Positions 1 through 10,990 of a stretch of 64,000 nucleotides of DNA are shown here, in pieces. Positions within the stretch are counted from its first letter, which is position 1, and each line of letters opens with the position of its first letter. The position numbers and the translations under genes are program-made. The notes under the pieces were generated by a model. That model was not told the DNA's origin and did no database searches. It worked only from the letters and a program-made list of their open reading frames with translations. The DNA comes from Rhizobium subbaraonis (GTDB taxonomy: Bacteria; Pseudomonadota; Alphaproteobacteria; Rhizobiales; Rhizobiaceae), in contig NZ_OBQD01000005.1 of assembly GCF_900220975.1 (NCBI RefSeq), positions 317,241 to 381,240 of the forward strand, in the 5' to 3' direction.

Positions 1-267
1 GCAGCCGCTGCCTTCGCCGTATTGACTGCATATGTTCGCGAACTCGGCCGTGCCGCAGGAGCGCCCGGCGACTTCTCCGGTCCGATGGCCAAGCAGCACC
101 GGATGGCCGTGATGACCGCCGCAGCCGTCCTCGCGGCATTTGCAACGGTGTGGGAACGGCAACTGACAGTCATGGACACGGCGCTCTGGATCGTCGCGGT
201 CGGGGCCGCACTGACGGCCATGCGCCGCGGACGCAAGCTCGTTCGCCACCTCAAAGGTAAGCGCTGA
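1..267 (+). CDS. CDP-alcohol phosphatidyltransferase family protein (3' part)
   Basis: This is the C-terminal 88 residues of an integral membrane enzyme whose 5' end lies left of the window. The reading frame is open to base 1. The segment shows a Tyr-Val-Arg-Glu-Leu-Gly loop, a Gly-Pro-Met-Ala-Lys-Gln-His-Arg-Met-Ala loop and two hydrophobic stretches. In rhizobial CDP-alcohol phosphatidyltransferases this arrangement follows the catalytic CDP-binding motif. The family transfers a phosphatidyl group from CDP-diacylglycerol to an alcohol in the inner membrane. The diagnostic DG(x)2AR motif is outside the window, so the substrate cannot be judged. A TTG at 22 is an internal codon, not the start. 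Confidence 0.7.
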   Translation, partial: AAAAFAVLTAYVRELGRAAGAPGDFSGPMAKQHRMAVMTAAAVLAAFATVWERQLTVMDTALWIVAVGAALTAMRRGRKLVRHLKGKR

Positions 268-394
268 GAGACCTGTTCTACGCGAAAACAGCCGCTACTA
301 CGCCCACTTCGGCCCTCGCCCTCACGACGGCGCCGCGCAAACCGCTCCCGACAAACAGAAAGGCTCGGAAACTCTGCCAGCCCATGACTAAAAT

Positions 395-410
395 GTGGAA
401 TATCTTCCAC
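395..410. repeat. short inverted repeat GTGGAA-N4-TTCCAC
   Basis: A perfect 6-bp inverted repeat with a 4-base centre in the AT-richer gap between the phosphatidyltransferase end and the esterase end. It could be a regulator site or chance. No T-run follows on either strand. Confidence 0.25.
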
Positions 411-534
411 CAAACTCAGGCTTTTGCGATTGAGTTTTGCAACAGAAATTTGCCTGAAAATTGAGTGCCGGTGATTCTGTCGTAAAAGTGAGGAATTGTG
501 CGACAAGCTTCGTTCCAGTTTTCCATGCGATTTG

Positions 535-1461
535 TCAGCGCACGGTCAGAAGGTACTTCAAGCCCTGCGTGAAGCCGCGCGGTGCGACTGTGAGGTGATC
601 CTCATCGTCCAGGACCACCGACTTCAATTGCAGGTTCGGATACTTTCTGCTCTCCAACGCCGCCTCCAAAGCCCGATTGTCGGAGACCATATCTACGGTC
701 TGGTTGTAGCACCGGTCGCCTTTGCGCTTGGCCTCAAAGGAGCCGACATAGAGATAGACCTTCGCCGGCAGGTCCTTGTTCTGCGTGGCGTAGTCTGTTT
801 CAAGCTTCAATGCGTGGCGTTTGTCGTACCAGAGAGAGGGGCTACCGAGGATATAGCCGCTAAACAGGCCGGGTTCAGTGAATAGGATCTGTGCACCAAG
901 CAAAGCACCGTAGGAGTGGCCAAGGAAGAGCGATCTGGCGGGATCGGTCCGGTAGCGGGCGGCGATGAAGGGTTTCACCTGATCACCCAGATATCGCTGA
1001 TAGGCCCGTCCTTGCCCATGGATCGCACCAGCAGGTGCGCTCCTTGGACCGTTCGACGTGGGGGTGTAGTCGCGCTGACGGCTGACCTTGGCATCCTCAC
1101 CGATTCCATAAGACAAACCGACAAGAATGAATTCCTCGATCCGGGGCCCTTCGACGTTCAGGCGGCGGCTGATCTGTCGGATGATCGGGAAAGCGTAGTC
1201 AGCATCGGTGACATAAAGCACGGGGTAGCGCCGCTGCGGTTCCTTCGCATAGGACGGCGGCAAGGCGACGAAGACTTGGTAACCGCGACCAGAAACCGGA
1301 TCGGGGACATCCCAGACTTCACTATCGATGATCTCGTATGCGCGCCCCTCTCCCAACTGAGCTTTTGGACCCGACTGCGCGTAGATGTGGGTCGGACCGC
1401 TGGAGACGCTGAAGCCAGCGATGACGGCTATCAGTAGGGTATTCAGAAAACAGCGACGCAT
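535..1461 (-). CDS. secreted alpha/beta hydrolase, esterase D / siderophore-esterase-like
   Basis: A 308-residue exported hydrolase. The first 29 residues form a signal peptide (basic start, hydrophobic core, Ala-Gln cleavage region). The nucleophile elbow Gly-His-Ser-Tyr-Gly places the catalytic serine at residue 183. A late Asp-Asp-Glu-Asp-His segment probably supplies the acid and histidine. Length and layout match the putative-esterase (Esterase D, IroE/BesA-like) family, which hydrolyses ester bonds, in some members those of ferric siderophores. The substrate here is unknown. It stands alone, with about 270 bases on the 3' side and about 360 on the 5' side free of other genes. Confidence 0.8.
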   Translation of the reverse strand: MRRCFLNTLLIAVIAGFSVSSGPTHIYAQSGPKAQLGEGRAYEIIDSEVWDVPDPVSGRGYQVFVALPPSYAKEPQRRYPVLYVTDADYAFPIIRQISRRLNVEGPRIEEFILVGLSYGIGEDAKVSRQRDYTPTSNGPRSAPAGAIHGQGRAYQRYLGDQVKPFIAARYRTDPARSLFLGHSYGALLGAQILFTEPGLFSGYILGSPSLWYDKRHALKLETDYATQNKDLPAKVYLYVGSFEAKRKGDRCYNQTVDMVSDNRALEAALESRKYPNLQLKSVVLDDEDHLTVAPRGFTQGLKYLLTVR

Positions 1462-1825
1462 GTGAAACCTCCGCGTGCAGCACTACTATGGCGCGGAGGG
1501 TTAGTGGCATACATGCGCGGCAATAAGGCTAAAATCTTATCGATTGCATTTGTACTTAATGAACCGTGACAGCCGAGAATGGCGGTTTTGGTAAAGCTGT
1601 AAAGCTGCCAGCATTTCGGCGCAAAAATCCCATTCAAAACGACGGTGTTGCGACTGAATTTACGACGTTGCAAACCGCCATTCCACGGCAGGTGAGTATG
1701 CAGACAAACCACCTGAAACACCGATGCCAAAAGGGAATTGGCATCGGTATCTACCGGGTTTCCACATTTCGGTTAGAATCTGGGGCAGCTCTGCCGTGCA
1801 ATTGTTGTTGCAGTGGAAAACTGTC
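1462..1825. other. gene-free stretch with an 11-bp perfect inverted repeat (1720-1748)
   Basis: The gap between the esterase start and the pyrG stop holds no credible ORF. Bases 1720-1730 (ACCGATGCCAA) pair perfectly with 1738-1748 around a 7-base loop. The hairpin lies about 80 bases downstream of pyrG on the minus strand. It lacks a T-run on either strand, so it may be an RNA-stabilising or Rho-associated element rather than an intrinsic terminator. Confidence 0.5.
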
Positions 1826-3541
<1,716 letters not shown>

Positions 3542-3555
3542 CTACACAAGAAGAA

Positions 3556-3582
3556 GGCCGGCGGGCTTATCGCCTGCCGGCC
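3556..3582 (-). terminator. hairpin between secG and pyrG
   Basis: An 11-bp stem with one mismatch (GGCCGGCGGGC against GCCTGCCGGCC) and a 5-base loop. On the minus strand it is followed by a pyrimidine-rich CTTCTTCTTG tail. It lies 22 bases after the secG stop, so it is probably a terminator or attenuating hairpin of secG. Confidence 0.5.
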
Positions 3583-3603
3583 GGTTCACATCATTTCGTC
3601 CGC

Positions 3604-4077
3604 TTACTGCCCGGTCGGAACGTCCGTGTTCGGAGCCGGGGCGGCGGGAGCGGCAGTGCCGCCCTGCGGGGCTGCCCCGGTCGCCGGAGCGGTGTTGATC
3701 GCAGGCGCCGTGCCGCCGTCTGTCGGAACGCCATTGCTTTCCTGCGCCGGAGCCTGCGGAGCTGCCGGCGGCGGCGCCTCGCCTCCGAGCGAATTGAGAA
3801 CACCGTTGCCATCGCCCGTGGTGCCGGGAATCCTGTCGAGGATATCCGTCGGCTTGGATTCGTAGCGCGACAGGATGCCCATGCCGAGCGCCAGAACGAA
3901 GAACAGCGTAGCGAGGATGGCGGTGGTGCGCGTCAGTGCGTTCGCAGCACCTCGGGCCGACATGAAGCCGGAGCCGCCGCCGATACCGAGACCGCCGCCT
4001 TCCGACCGCTGGATCAGCACGATGCCGATCAGCGCCACGACGACCATGAGATAGATGACAAGCAAAACGGTCTGCAT
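3604..4077 (-). CDS. secG: preprotein translocase subunit SecG
   Basis: 157 residues. SecG is the auxiliary membrane subunit of the SecYEG channel. Two transmembrane segments (about residues 2-22 and 52-72) flank the conserved Ile-Gln-Arg-Ser-Glu-Gly-Gly-Gly-Leu-Gly loop typical of SecG. The C-terminal 75 residues are a low-complexity Ala/Pro/Gly/Thr tail, as is common in rhizobial SecG. I chose the ATG at 4077 (MQTVLLVIYL) over an in-frame start eight codons upstream because it gives the standard SecG N-terminus. It lies between tpiA (about 95 bases upstream) and pyrG on the same strand. Confidence 0.92.
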   Translation of the reverse strand: MQTVLLVIYLMVVVALIGIVLIQRSEGGGLGIGGGSGFMSARGAANALTRTTAILATLFFVLALGMGILSRYESKPTDILDRIPGTTGDGNGVLNSLGGEAPPPAAPQAPAQESNGVPTDGGTAPAINTAPATGAAPQGGTAAPAAPAPNTDVPTGQ

Positions 4078-4172
4078 ATTTTGAACCCTGCCCGAAGGCA
4101 CAGAGAAAGAGATTGGCGGCTCAATATACCAAGCCGCCCGTCATTCCAAGCCCCACCCGGCAAAAGCCGGCT

Positions 4173-4943
4173 TCAGGCCACCAGTTCCTCGTATGCCCGG
4201 TAGATGGCAAGGAAGTCGTCGGATTTCAAGCTCGCACCGCCGACCAGCGCGCCGTCGACGTTTGCGACTGCCATCAACTCCTTTGCATTGCCTGGCTTGA
4301 CCGAACCGCCGTAGAGAATGCGCATCTTCGCGCCCTCCTCGCCGAACCGCGCCTTCAGCTCCTCGCGCATGAAGGCATGGGCCTCTGCGACATCGGCCGT
4401 AGTCGGCGTCAGCCCGGTCCCGATCGCCCAGACGGGCTCGTAGGCGATGACGGTGTTTTCCGCCGCAGCACCATCCGGGACCGAGCCCGCGAGCTGCGTC
4501 TTCAGAACGTCGAGGGTCCTGCCTGCCCTACGCTCCGCCTCCGTCTCCCCGATGCAGACGATCGCGACGAGTTCGGCCGCGTGGGCGGCTTCCGCCTTGG
4601 CACGCACCAGCGCATCGGACTCGCCATGGTCGGTGCGCCGCTCCGAATGGCCGACGATGACGTGGGTGCCGAAGCAATCCGCGATCATCTCCGCAGACAC
4701 ATCACCCGTATGCGCCCCGGAAACCTTATGGTGGCAGTCCTGCGCACCGATCAGGAGCGGGCTGTCGTCGCAGAGCGCCGTCGAGACGTAGAGCAGAGTC
4801 ACCGGCGGGCAGATCAGCGCCTCGACCTTCTCCGAAAGTGCTCCCTTCACACCCTCCGCCATCGCCTTGATCTCGTTCAACGAAGCGCGCGTGCCGTTCA
4901 TTTTCCAGTTTCCGGCTACAAGCGGGGTCACATCCGGGGTCAT
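4173..4943 (-). CDS. tpiA: triosephosphate isomerase
   Basis: 256 residues, full length. It interconverts dihydroxyacetone phosphate and glyceraldehyde 3-phosphate in glycolysis and gluconeogenesis. Recognised by Asn-Trp-Lys-Met-Asn-Gly (substrate-binding Asn and Lys, about residues 12-17), Val-Gly-His-Ser-Glu-Arg-Arg (electrophilic His), [11 protein letters not shown] (catalytic Glu with the flexible loop) and the phosphate-binding Gly-Gly-Ser-Val-Lys-Pro-Gly-Asn. It is followed on the same strand by secG and pyrG, a core arrangement. Confidence 0.97.
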   Translation of the reverse strand: MTPDVTPLVAGNWKMNGTRASLNEIKAMAEGVKGALSEKVEALICPPVTLLYVSTALCDDSPLLIGAQDCHHKVSGAHTGDVSAEMIADCFGTHVIVGHSERRTDHGESDALVRAKAEAAHAAELVAIVCIGETEAERRAGRTLDVLKTQLAGSVPDGAAAENTVIAYEPVWAIGTGLTPTTADVAEAHAFMREELKARFGEEGAKMRILYGGSVKPGNAKELMAVANVDGALVGGASLKSDDFLAIYRAYEELVA

Positions 4944-5068
4944 CTTGCCTCCTCAAGGTTACGTTCGGTTCCGTGCACCTAGCAAACCGGCGCGGTCATT
5001 GTAAGGGTGCTGCACCGCATCCCGTCACCGTCACGCCCATTTCACTCAATTCATTCAATGCACGTCGT

Positions 5069-5977
5069 TCAATGCGCGAAAAGCCAGTTCAGCGCTTCGC
5101 GCCAGTCCGTCATCCGGACCGGCGTCCCGTGCGAACCGGTACTGAAGAGCACGAACTGCGTCGGCACGCCGGCCTGGAGAAGCTTGCGAAACTGCGCAAG
5201 CTGGTCTTGCGCTGCATAGACCTTGTCGCGCTCTCCATGGGTGAAATAGATCGGCAACTTCGCCTTGTAGGCGGCGCTGTCGGCATAGTTCGGATCCGTG
5301 GCGCCGCCCATCACGATCATGCCAGCCAGATTCCTGACCGCTTCCGGATCCCGCGCGATCTGCCAGCAGATGAAGCTGCCCATCGAGGCGCAGGAGAGCA
5401 CAACCGGGGCGTCCGGCGAATTCCGTCGCGCTTCCTCGATCAGGCCTGCGATCGGCGACGCCCCCTTCTCGTCGAAGCTCTTCACACTTGCCGAATAGTA
5501 GACCCCGCCATTGCGCACCGCGAGGTTTTTGAGGCGGTTGAAATTGCCGCCGAAGCTCCAGTCGTTGTTACCGAGCCTTCGATCGCCGCCGCGGCCATGG
5601 ATGAAGATGACGGTGAAGCTCGCGCCCTTCCGATTTCCGGTGACGGCGACGTCCAGGGCTCCACGCGCGGTGGAAATCGTCAGGTTTTCCTGGTCGCGCT
5701 TGACCGCGGTGGATACGTATGCCGCCTTGGCGCGGCGTTCCGGTACCTGGTCGCGGCCGTTGATATCCCGCATTTCCTGGTAATCGACGACGCGCATGGC
5801 GCCACCGTCGCTGCTTTCGATCACCGCCGGATAGGCGAAGAGCTCGTCTTTCCACGGCGCCAGCGATGCGGCAGCGGCAGACATGGCAGGCAGCGCGGAG
5901 ACGACGATTGCGGCCAGAACAAGCCGGGCGCCGCGCAAAAGACGCGTTTTCCGGCAATGAATTGTGGACTGCGGCAT
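5069..5977 (-). CDS. exported alpha/beta hydrolase
   Basis: 302 residues with an N-terminal signal sequence (hydrophobic residues about 19-38, Ala-rich cleavage zone). Features of a serine hydrolase include an oxyanion His-Gly-Arg-Gly-Gly near 127-131, a degenerate elbow Cys-Ala-Ser-Met-Gly with Ser at about 198, a Glu/Asp near the Thr-His-Gly-Glu-Arg-Asp segment, and a terminal Gly-Ser-His-Gly likely to hold the catalytic His. The usual first Gly of GxSxG is Cys. I chose the ATG at 5977 because a GGGAG Shine-Dalgarno lies about 9 bases upstream. It is divergent from parE. The substrate is unknown. Confidence 0.75.
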   Translation of the reverse strand: MPQSTIHCRKTRLLRGARLVLAAIVVSALPAMSAAAASLAPWKDELFAYPAVIESSDGGAMRVVDYQEMRDINGRDQVPERRAKAAYVSTAVKRDQENLTISTARGALDVAVTGNRKGASFTVIFIHGRGGDRRLGNNDWSFGGNFNRLKNLAVRNGGVYYSASVKSFDEKGASPIAGLIEEARRNSPDAPVVLSCASMGSFICWQIARDPEAVRNLAGMIVMGGATDPNYADSAAYKAKLPIYFTHGERDKVYAAQDQLAQFRKLLQAGVPTQFVLFSTGSHGTPVRMTDWREALNWLFAH

Positions 5978-6208
5978 CAAGTCGGGCTCCCTTCGGGCGG
6001 CAAGTCTTGCCATTCCGGGTCTGGCGACGCAATCCTCGCAGCAGACATTTTCACCGGAGCGATGCCGGCCTCGAAGGAGAACGAATCGCGAAACCGCGCG
6101 AAATCTGGCACACTGCCGCTGATTCGCCGATCCGGTGCGAAACCTTGAAATTCCAAGCCGTCACGGCCACTTCCCCGCGGCCGCAAGCTACGAAGTCTGA
6201 ACAGCCCG

Positions 6209-8296
6209 ATGGACGATAACAACGATCTCTTCGCCAATCTCGACAGCACGCAGAAGCCTGCGCCCACCGCAGGACCGCGGCCGGCAGCGGCCACGCCCGC
6301 CGCTGCGGTCCCTCCGGCGGCAGCACCGTCCGCAACCGCGCGCCCGGCGACCCCGGCGAGCGACGGCAGCGGTTATGACGCCTCGGCGATCCGCGTGCTC
6401 GAGGGACTGGAACCGGTGCGCATGCGCCCGGGCATGTATATCGGCGGCACCGACGAAAAGGCGCTGCATCACCTTTTCGCCGAGGTGATCGACAACTCGA
6501 TGGACGAGGCAGTCGCCGGCCACGCCAACTTCATCGAGGTCTCGCTCGATGCCGAAGGCTTCCTGACCGTTTCGGACAACGGCCGCGGCATCCCGGTCGA
6601 AAACCACCCGCAGATGCCCGGCAAGTCAACGCTGGAAGTGATCCTGACGGTGCTGCATGCCGGCGGCAAGTTCGACGGAAAGGCCTATGAGACCTCGGGC
6701 GGCCTGCACGGCGTCGGCGTCTCCGTCGTCAACGCGCTCTCCGACCATCTGGAAGTCGAGGTTGCCCGCAACCGAAAGCTCTACCGCCAGCGCTTCTCGC
6801 GCGGCGTCCCGCAGGGGCCGCTGGAAGAAGTCGGCGACGTCCAGAACCGCCGCGGCACCAAGGTGCGCTTCCATCCCGACCCGGAGATTTTCGGTGCGCA
6901 CGCCCGTTTCGATCCCGCCCGCGTCTTCCGCATGGCCCGGTCGAAAGCCTATCTTTTCGGCGGCGTCGAGATCCGCTGGAGCTGCGATCCGGCCCTTCTG
7001 CAGGAAGGATCCGAAACACCCGAGAAGGCCGTCTTCCATTTCCCCGGCGGCTTGAAGGACTATCTCCAGGCCACGCTTGGCAAGGAATATACCGTCACCC
7101 GCGAGATCTTCGCCGGCAAGACGGAGAAATCCGGCGGCCACGGCGCGCTGGAATGGGCCGTCACCTGGTATGGCGGCGACAGCATGATCCATTCCTACTG
7201 CAACACCATCCCGACCGCCGATGGCGGCACGCACGAGGCGGGCCTGCGTATCGCGCTCACCAAGGGCCTGAAGAACTATGCCGAACTGACGCAGAACAAG
7301 CGCGCGGCGATCGTGACCACCGACGACGTGATGATCTCCGCCGTCGGCATGCTGTCGGTCTTCATCCGCGAGCCGGAATTCGTCGGCCAGACGAAGGACA
7401 AGCTCGCCACCGTCGAGGCCCAGCGTATCGTCGAAAACGCACTGCGCGACCCCTTCGACCACTACCTCGCCGACAATCCGGCCGAGGCCGCAAAGTTGCT
7501 GGAGTGGGTGATCGAGCGCGCCGAGGAGCGCGTGCGCCGCCGCAAGGAAAAGGAAGTCAACCGCAAGACGGCTGTGCGCAAGCTGCGCCTTCCCGGGAAG
7601 CTTGCCGACTGCTCGCAGAACTCCGCCGACGGCGCCGAACTCTTCATCGTCGAGGGCGACTCGGCTGGTGGCTCCGCCAAGCAGGCCCGCAACCGCTCCA
7701 ACCAGGCGATCCTTCCCCTGCGCGGCAAGATCCTCAACGTCGCGAGTGCCGGCCGCGAGAAGCTTGGCGCAAACCAGCAGCTCGCCGACCTGATCCAGGC
7801 GCTCGGCTGCGGCACACGGTCGAAGTACCGCGAGGAAGACCTGCGCTACGAGCGCGTCATCGTCATGACCGATGCGGACGTCGACGGCGCACACATCGCC
7901 TCGCTGCTGATCACCTTCTTCTACCAGGAGATGCCGGATCTGATCCGAGGCGGGCATCTCTTTCTGGCCGTTCCTCCGCTCTACCGGCTCAGCCAGGGCG
8001 CCAAGGTCGCCTATGCCCGCGACGACGCCCATCGCGAACAGCTGATGCGAACGGAATTCTCCGGCCGCGGCAAGGTCGAGATCGGCCGTTTCAAGGGCCT
8101 CGGCGAGATGCTGCCGTCGCAGCTGAAGGAAACGACCATGGACCCCACAAAGCGGACGCTGCTGAAAGTCGAGGTCGACGACGTCGATTTCGAAGGCACG
8201 CGCGACGCGGTGGACAATCTCATGGGCACCAAGGCCGACGCGCGCTTCCGCTTCATCCAGGAACGCGCGGCCTTCGCCGAAAACCTCGACATCTGA
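6209..8296 (+). CDS. parE: DNA topoisomerase IV subunit B
   Basis: 695 residues. This is the ATPase/TOPRIM subunit of topoisomerase IV, which with ParC decatenates replicated chromosomes. The GHKL ATPase domain shows Asp-Asn-Ser-Met-Asp-Glu-Ala, Asp-Asn-Gly-Arg-Gly-Ile-Pro and Gly-Gly-Leu-His-Gly-Val-Gly. The TOPRIM domain has Glu-Gly-Asp-Ser-Ala-Gly-Gly near 481 and Asp-Ala-Asp-Val-Asp-Gly near 555. The C-terminal Phe-Lys-Gly-Leu-Gly-Glu-Met motif is present. Length without the large TOPRIM insertion of gamma-proteobacterial GyrB, and the ParE-type C-terminus, favour ParE over GyrB. The first 45 residues are a Pro/Ala-rich extension. Confidence 0.93.
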   Translation: MDDNNDLFANLDSTQKPAPTAGPRPAAATPAAAVPPAAAPSATARPATPASDGSGYDASAIRVLEGLEPVRMRPGMYIGGTDEKALHHLFAEVIDNSMDEAVAGHANFIEVSLDAEGFLTVSDNGRGIPVENHPQMPGKSTLEVILTVLHAGGKFDGKAYETSGGLHGVGVSVVNALSDHLEVEVARNRKLYRQRFSRGVPQGPLEEVGDVQNRRGTKVRFHPDPEIFGAHARFDPARVFRMARSKAYLFGGVEIRWSCDPALLQEGSETPEKAVFHFPGGLKDYLQATLGKEYTVTREIFAGKTEKSGGHGALEWAVTWYGGDSMIHSYCNTIPTADGGTHEAGLRIALTKGLKNYAELTQNKRAAIVTTDDVMISAVGMLSVFIREPEFVGQTKDKLATVEAQRIVENALRDPFDHYLADNPAEAAKLLEWVIERAEERVRRRKEKEVNRKTAVRKLRLPGKLADCSQNSADGAELFIVEGDSAGGSAKQARNRSNQAILPLRGKILNVASAGREKLGANQQLADLIQALGCGTRSKYREEDLRYERVIVMTDADVDGAHIASLLITFFYQEMPDLIRGGHLFLAVPPLYRLSQGAKVAYARDDAHREQLMRTEFSGRGKVEIGRFKGLGEMLPSQLKETTMDPTKRTLLKVEVDDVDFEGTRDAVDNLMGTKADARFRFIQERAAFAENLDI

Positions 8297-8433
8297 TTGC
8301 AATTCGGCACGCCACAATTTCGCGGAATTGCCAGGGTCTAAGACCGCCACCGGTGCGCGCGTGGCGAGTCTTTCCGGTCGTTCGCGAGCAGCCCTGCGGA
8401 CGTTGCGTCCCGGTTTGCAGGAAGGAAACGTCC

Positions 8434-8865
8434 ATGAAGGCAGCTCTCATCGTCATGACCATACTGGGCTGCGACGATTCGGTGACCCAGTGCCACTATA
8501 TCGATACTGTCGATACCACATGGCAGACGGTCGCGCTGTGCGATGCCCAGTCGGAAGCGCAGATAACCCGCTATCAGAACAGCAATTATCCCGTGGTCGT
8601 GGCAGTCTGCGAAACCAACGGCAACCAGCACAACGCCGACGCGCAGGAAGATGTCGCCTCCTCGCCGGACAGTCAGGCTGCGTCGGCGCCGACGCCCACA
8701 CTGGGAACGGAGACGCCGGCAACAGATGCCGGCCTGGCATCCCGCACGCTGACGATGCTGCGGCAGCACCTTCCCGACGCGCCGTCGCTGCGCGAGACAG
8801 TGGCGAAACCCTTCCGCTATGCGGAAGACGGCTACAGCTGGGTAGTGCGGAAATTCTCGGATTGA
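8434..8865 (+). CDS. hypothetical protein, rhizobial type
   Basis: 143 residues, starting at an ATG preceded by AGGAAACG. The N-terminal half carries four cysteines (near residues 13, 20, 36 and 59) and beta-rich character. The middle is a low-complexity Ala/Thr/Pro linker. The C-terminal 45 residues are helical and end Trp-Val-Val-Arg-Lys-Phe-Ser. I do not recognise a family. The first 12 residues are only weakly hydrophobic, so export is uncertain. It follows parE by 137 bases on the same strand. Confidence 0.65.
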   Translation: MKAALIVMTILGCDDSVTQCHYIDTVDTTWQTVALCDAQSEAQITRYQNSNYPVVVAVCETNGNQHNADAQEDVASSPDSQAASAPTPTLGTETPATDAGLASRTLTMLRQHLPDAPSLRETVAKPFRYAEDGYSWVVRKFSD

Positions 8866-8949
8866 GATCAGGCATCAGGCCCCGGTCACACTCGCAACAG
8901 CCCAGCATGGGCCCGACCCAAGCCCAACCCGCGAGATGACAGGCAAGCC

Positions 8950-10077
8950 TTACGCCGCGTCGGCGGACGCAAGCGTCGCGAAGCTTCGTGCCGACTGCCG
9001 CTTCTCCGCCATCGCGAGCCCCTCGATCATGTCGAGCAATGCCTCGGCCGCAGCGCTCCGCGCCTCGCGTGTCTTGGCGGCCAGCCGCGCCGTGACCGTC
9101 ATCTGACCGCTCCCGGCCTTCGCATCGTTGCGCCAAAGCAGAACCGCCTCGGCAAACAACGCGCTGATGTCGCCACCAAGCCCGGTCGTTTCGAACAGGG
9201 CGCAGATGGCGGCCTGACGTCCGTCGGCAAGGATCGAGCGCACGCGCCGCTCGTTCTGCCCGGAAAGATTGACGATCGCGGCGGCGAAGAATTCCACCCG
9301 GCCCGCACAAAGCGACTGCATCAGTAGCACCGGGGTCAGCCTGCCGGAGATGCGAAGATGTTCGACGAGGCCGGCAAGTTCGGCCTGCGGGATATCTGCG
9401 GCCAAACCGATCGTGGCGAGGTCGCAGGCCTCCCGGGTGATCCGCGTGATCCGGCTGCCGCCTACGACGGCTTGCACGATCGAGCTACCGGCCAGTGCCG
9501 CCCCGACTTTTTCCACCAGCGCGTGACGGGCATCGCTGGGCAGGTCTTCGCGATCGAGCACGCGCGCGCGGATTTCGGCATCGTCCCCATGTCGTTCGCA
9601 GATCCGCTTGAGCGTTCGGGGCGAAATCGCAGCAGTATCGCCGTCGAGCAGCGTCAAGGCATCGAAGACGCTGCCGACTTCGATCAGGGCCGCACAGACA
9701 GCGCGCGACAGGTTCGGCCGGTGCGCAATCAGAGAACGGGTGAAATCGCTGCCGCGCGCGGCGAGATCGACAAGATCGGCATCCGTAAGCACTGGAGAAC
9801 GCAGGATGATCTGCGCGGCGATCTCCGGCTGGTCTTCCGAAAGCGGCAGGATCACGGCACGCGGCGCTTCCGGATAGTCCGCCAGCGCCTCGGCCAGCGC
9901 CAGGCGCACTTTCGGCGCCGGGTCGTCCAGCAGGAAGATCATCGCCATCTCGGCGGAATGTCGCTCGTCATATCCGATCGAGGCGTTCGAATAAGCCCGC
10001 GCCAGGGCGCCGGCCGCCCGCGCCCGATCGCCGGCCTTGGCTGTTTCCACCCATCGGAGAAAGGCATTGATGATCAA
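8950..10077 (-). CDS. DUF2336 domain-containing protein
   Basis: 375 residues of mostly alpha-helical, HEAT-like character. Conserved DUF2336 segments include an N-terminal Leu-Ala-Arg-Ala-Tyr region, a Leu-Ala-Asp-Tyr-Pro-Glu-Ala-Pro segment and a Leu-Ile-Ala-His-Arg-Pro-Asn-Leu-Ser block near 117-125. The family is common in alphaproteobacteria and its biochemical role is not established. The gene is monocistronic, convergent with the upstream hypothetical gene and divergent from the CitE-like gene. Confidence 0.8.
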   Translation of the reverse strand: MIINAFLRWVETAKAGDRARAAGALARAYSNASIGYDERHSAEMAMIFLLDDPAPKVRLALAEALADYPEAPRAVILPLSEDQPEIAAQIILRSPVLTDADLVDLAARGSDFTRSLIAHRPNLSRAVCAALIEVGSVFDALTLLDGDTAAISPRTLKRICERHGDDAEIRARVLDREDLPSDARHALVEKVGAALAGSSIVQAVVGGSRITRITREACDLATIGLAADIPQAELAGLVEHLRISGRLTPVLLMQSLCAGRVEFFAAAIVNLSGQNERRVRSILADGRQAAICALFETTGLGGDISALFAEAVLLWRNDAKAGSGQMTVTARLAAKTREARSAAAEALLDMIEGLAMAEKRQSARSFATLASADAA

Positions 10078-10218
10078 GGTTTGCCCCAGCGTCTCGGATT
10101 CTTGTGCGATGGGAGAAAGCTAGCTGGAAATAGATTACGTTTGGTTCACCACGTTTGTTAACGCCGTCGCCGCCGAACCGTTATTGCAGTGCATGTCCCG
10201 CAGGTACTAAATGGCTTC

Positions 10219-10872
10219 ATGTTTGAAACGCTTCATTCGCTGATGCTCGTGGAAGACGATGCTGCGCCGCAGATCCCCTCCGACGCCGACGCGATCATCT
10301 GCCGTGCCGCAGCCTTTACCGGGCTTTCGAGCGCAGAACGCATCATCCTCCGCCTCGACGGCGACGACGAAGCGGCGTTGCGCGCCATTGTCAGACGTCG
10401 TCCGCTTGCCGTGACGCTCGAGCACTGGCGCACCGGCGCGGAACTGCAGCGGTTCGACGTGCTGCTGTCGGTGGCAGAAGCGGAGGAAGGCATTCCGCTG
10501 GGGAACACGCGCATCCTCGCCTGGACCGACGGCATGCTGCCGCCGCCGTTCGCCGAGACTGGCAGCGCCGGAAAGTCACGCCGGCTGGCCGGGATCATCT
10601 GGGATTGGCGCGCCCTCGCCGCCGCGCTCGACGCCACCCGCGCCTTCAACCGCGCCGGAGAATGGACGCCCGCATTTGCCCATGCGCGCGCGACCACCCT
10701 GCTTGCAGCAAGGACAGCGGACGTGGCGGCCTATGACGTTGCGCCGCCGGGCGATGGCGCAACCTTTGCAGAGAATTGTCGCGACGCCCGCGCCGACGGT
10801 TTTTCCGGGAGGCTGGCGTTGGAACCCGCCCAACTGGCGGCCATCAACGCAGCGTTCGATGAACCGCGGTAG
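10219..10872 (+). CDS. CitE/HpcH-like aldolase-fold protein, short and degenerate
   Basis: 217 residues from the ATG at 10219; a GTG at 10189 is an in-frame alternative. The C-terminal Gly-Phe-Ser-Gly-Arg-Leu-Ala-Leu-Glu-Pro-Ala-Gln-Leu block resembles the end of the citrate-lyase beta/HpcH TIM barrel (Gly-Phe-x-Gly-Lys...His-Pro-x-Gln-Ile). The preceding Ala-Ala-Tyr-Asp-Val-Ala segment fits the barrel strand before it. The protein is about 60-80 residues shorter than CitE. The N-terminal Pro-Gly-Asp motif and an obvious metal-binding Glu/Asp pair are absent, so catalytic activity is doubtful. Confidence 0.6.
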   Translation: MFETLHSLMLVEDDAAPQIPSDADAIICRAAAFTGLSSAERIILRLDGDDEAALRAIVRRRPLAVTLEHWRTGAELQRFDVLLSVAEAEEGIPLGNTRILAWTDGMLPPPFAETGSAGKSRRLAGIIWDWRALAAALDATRAFNRAGEWTPAFAHARATTLLAARTADVAAYDVAPPGDGATFAENCRDARADGFSGRLALEPAQLAAINAAFDEPR

Positions 10873-10990
10873 CGCAAATGCGGTGAAATTCAGTTCGCCA
10901 AAATTGCACTAGAGTGCAGTGGCGACCGCATTGTCCGACGCCGAAGCGACGCCGCTACGGTTGGAAATGCTGTTATCCGGCAATCTTTGC

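Noticed and set aside
6626..8350. 574-residue minus-strand ORF opposite parE
   Set aside because: Antisense shadow of a core gene. Composition is His/Asp/Val/Gly-rich with no family and it has no ribosome site of note.
7153..8865. 570-residue frame spanning the end of parE and the next gene
   Set aside because: The first two-thirds overlap parE in another frame and are Arg/Pro-rich. Only the last 143 codons, after a ribosome site at 8434, look coding, and these are listed separately.
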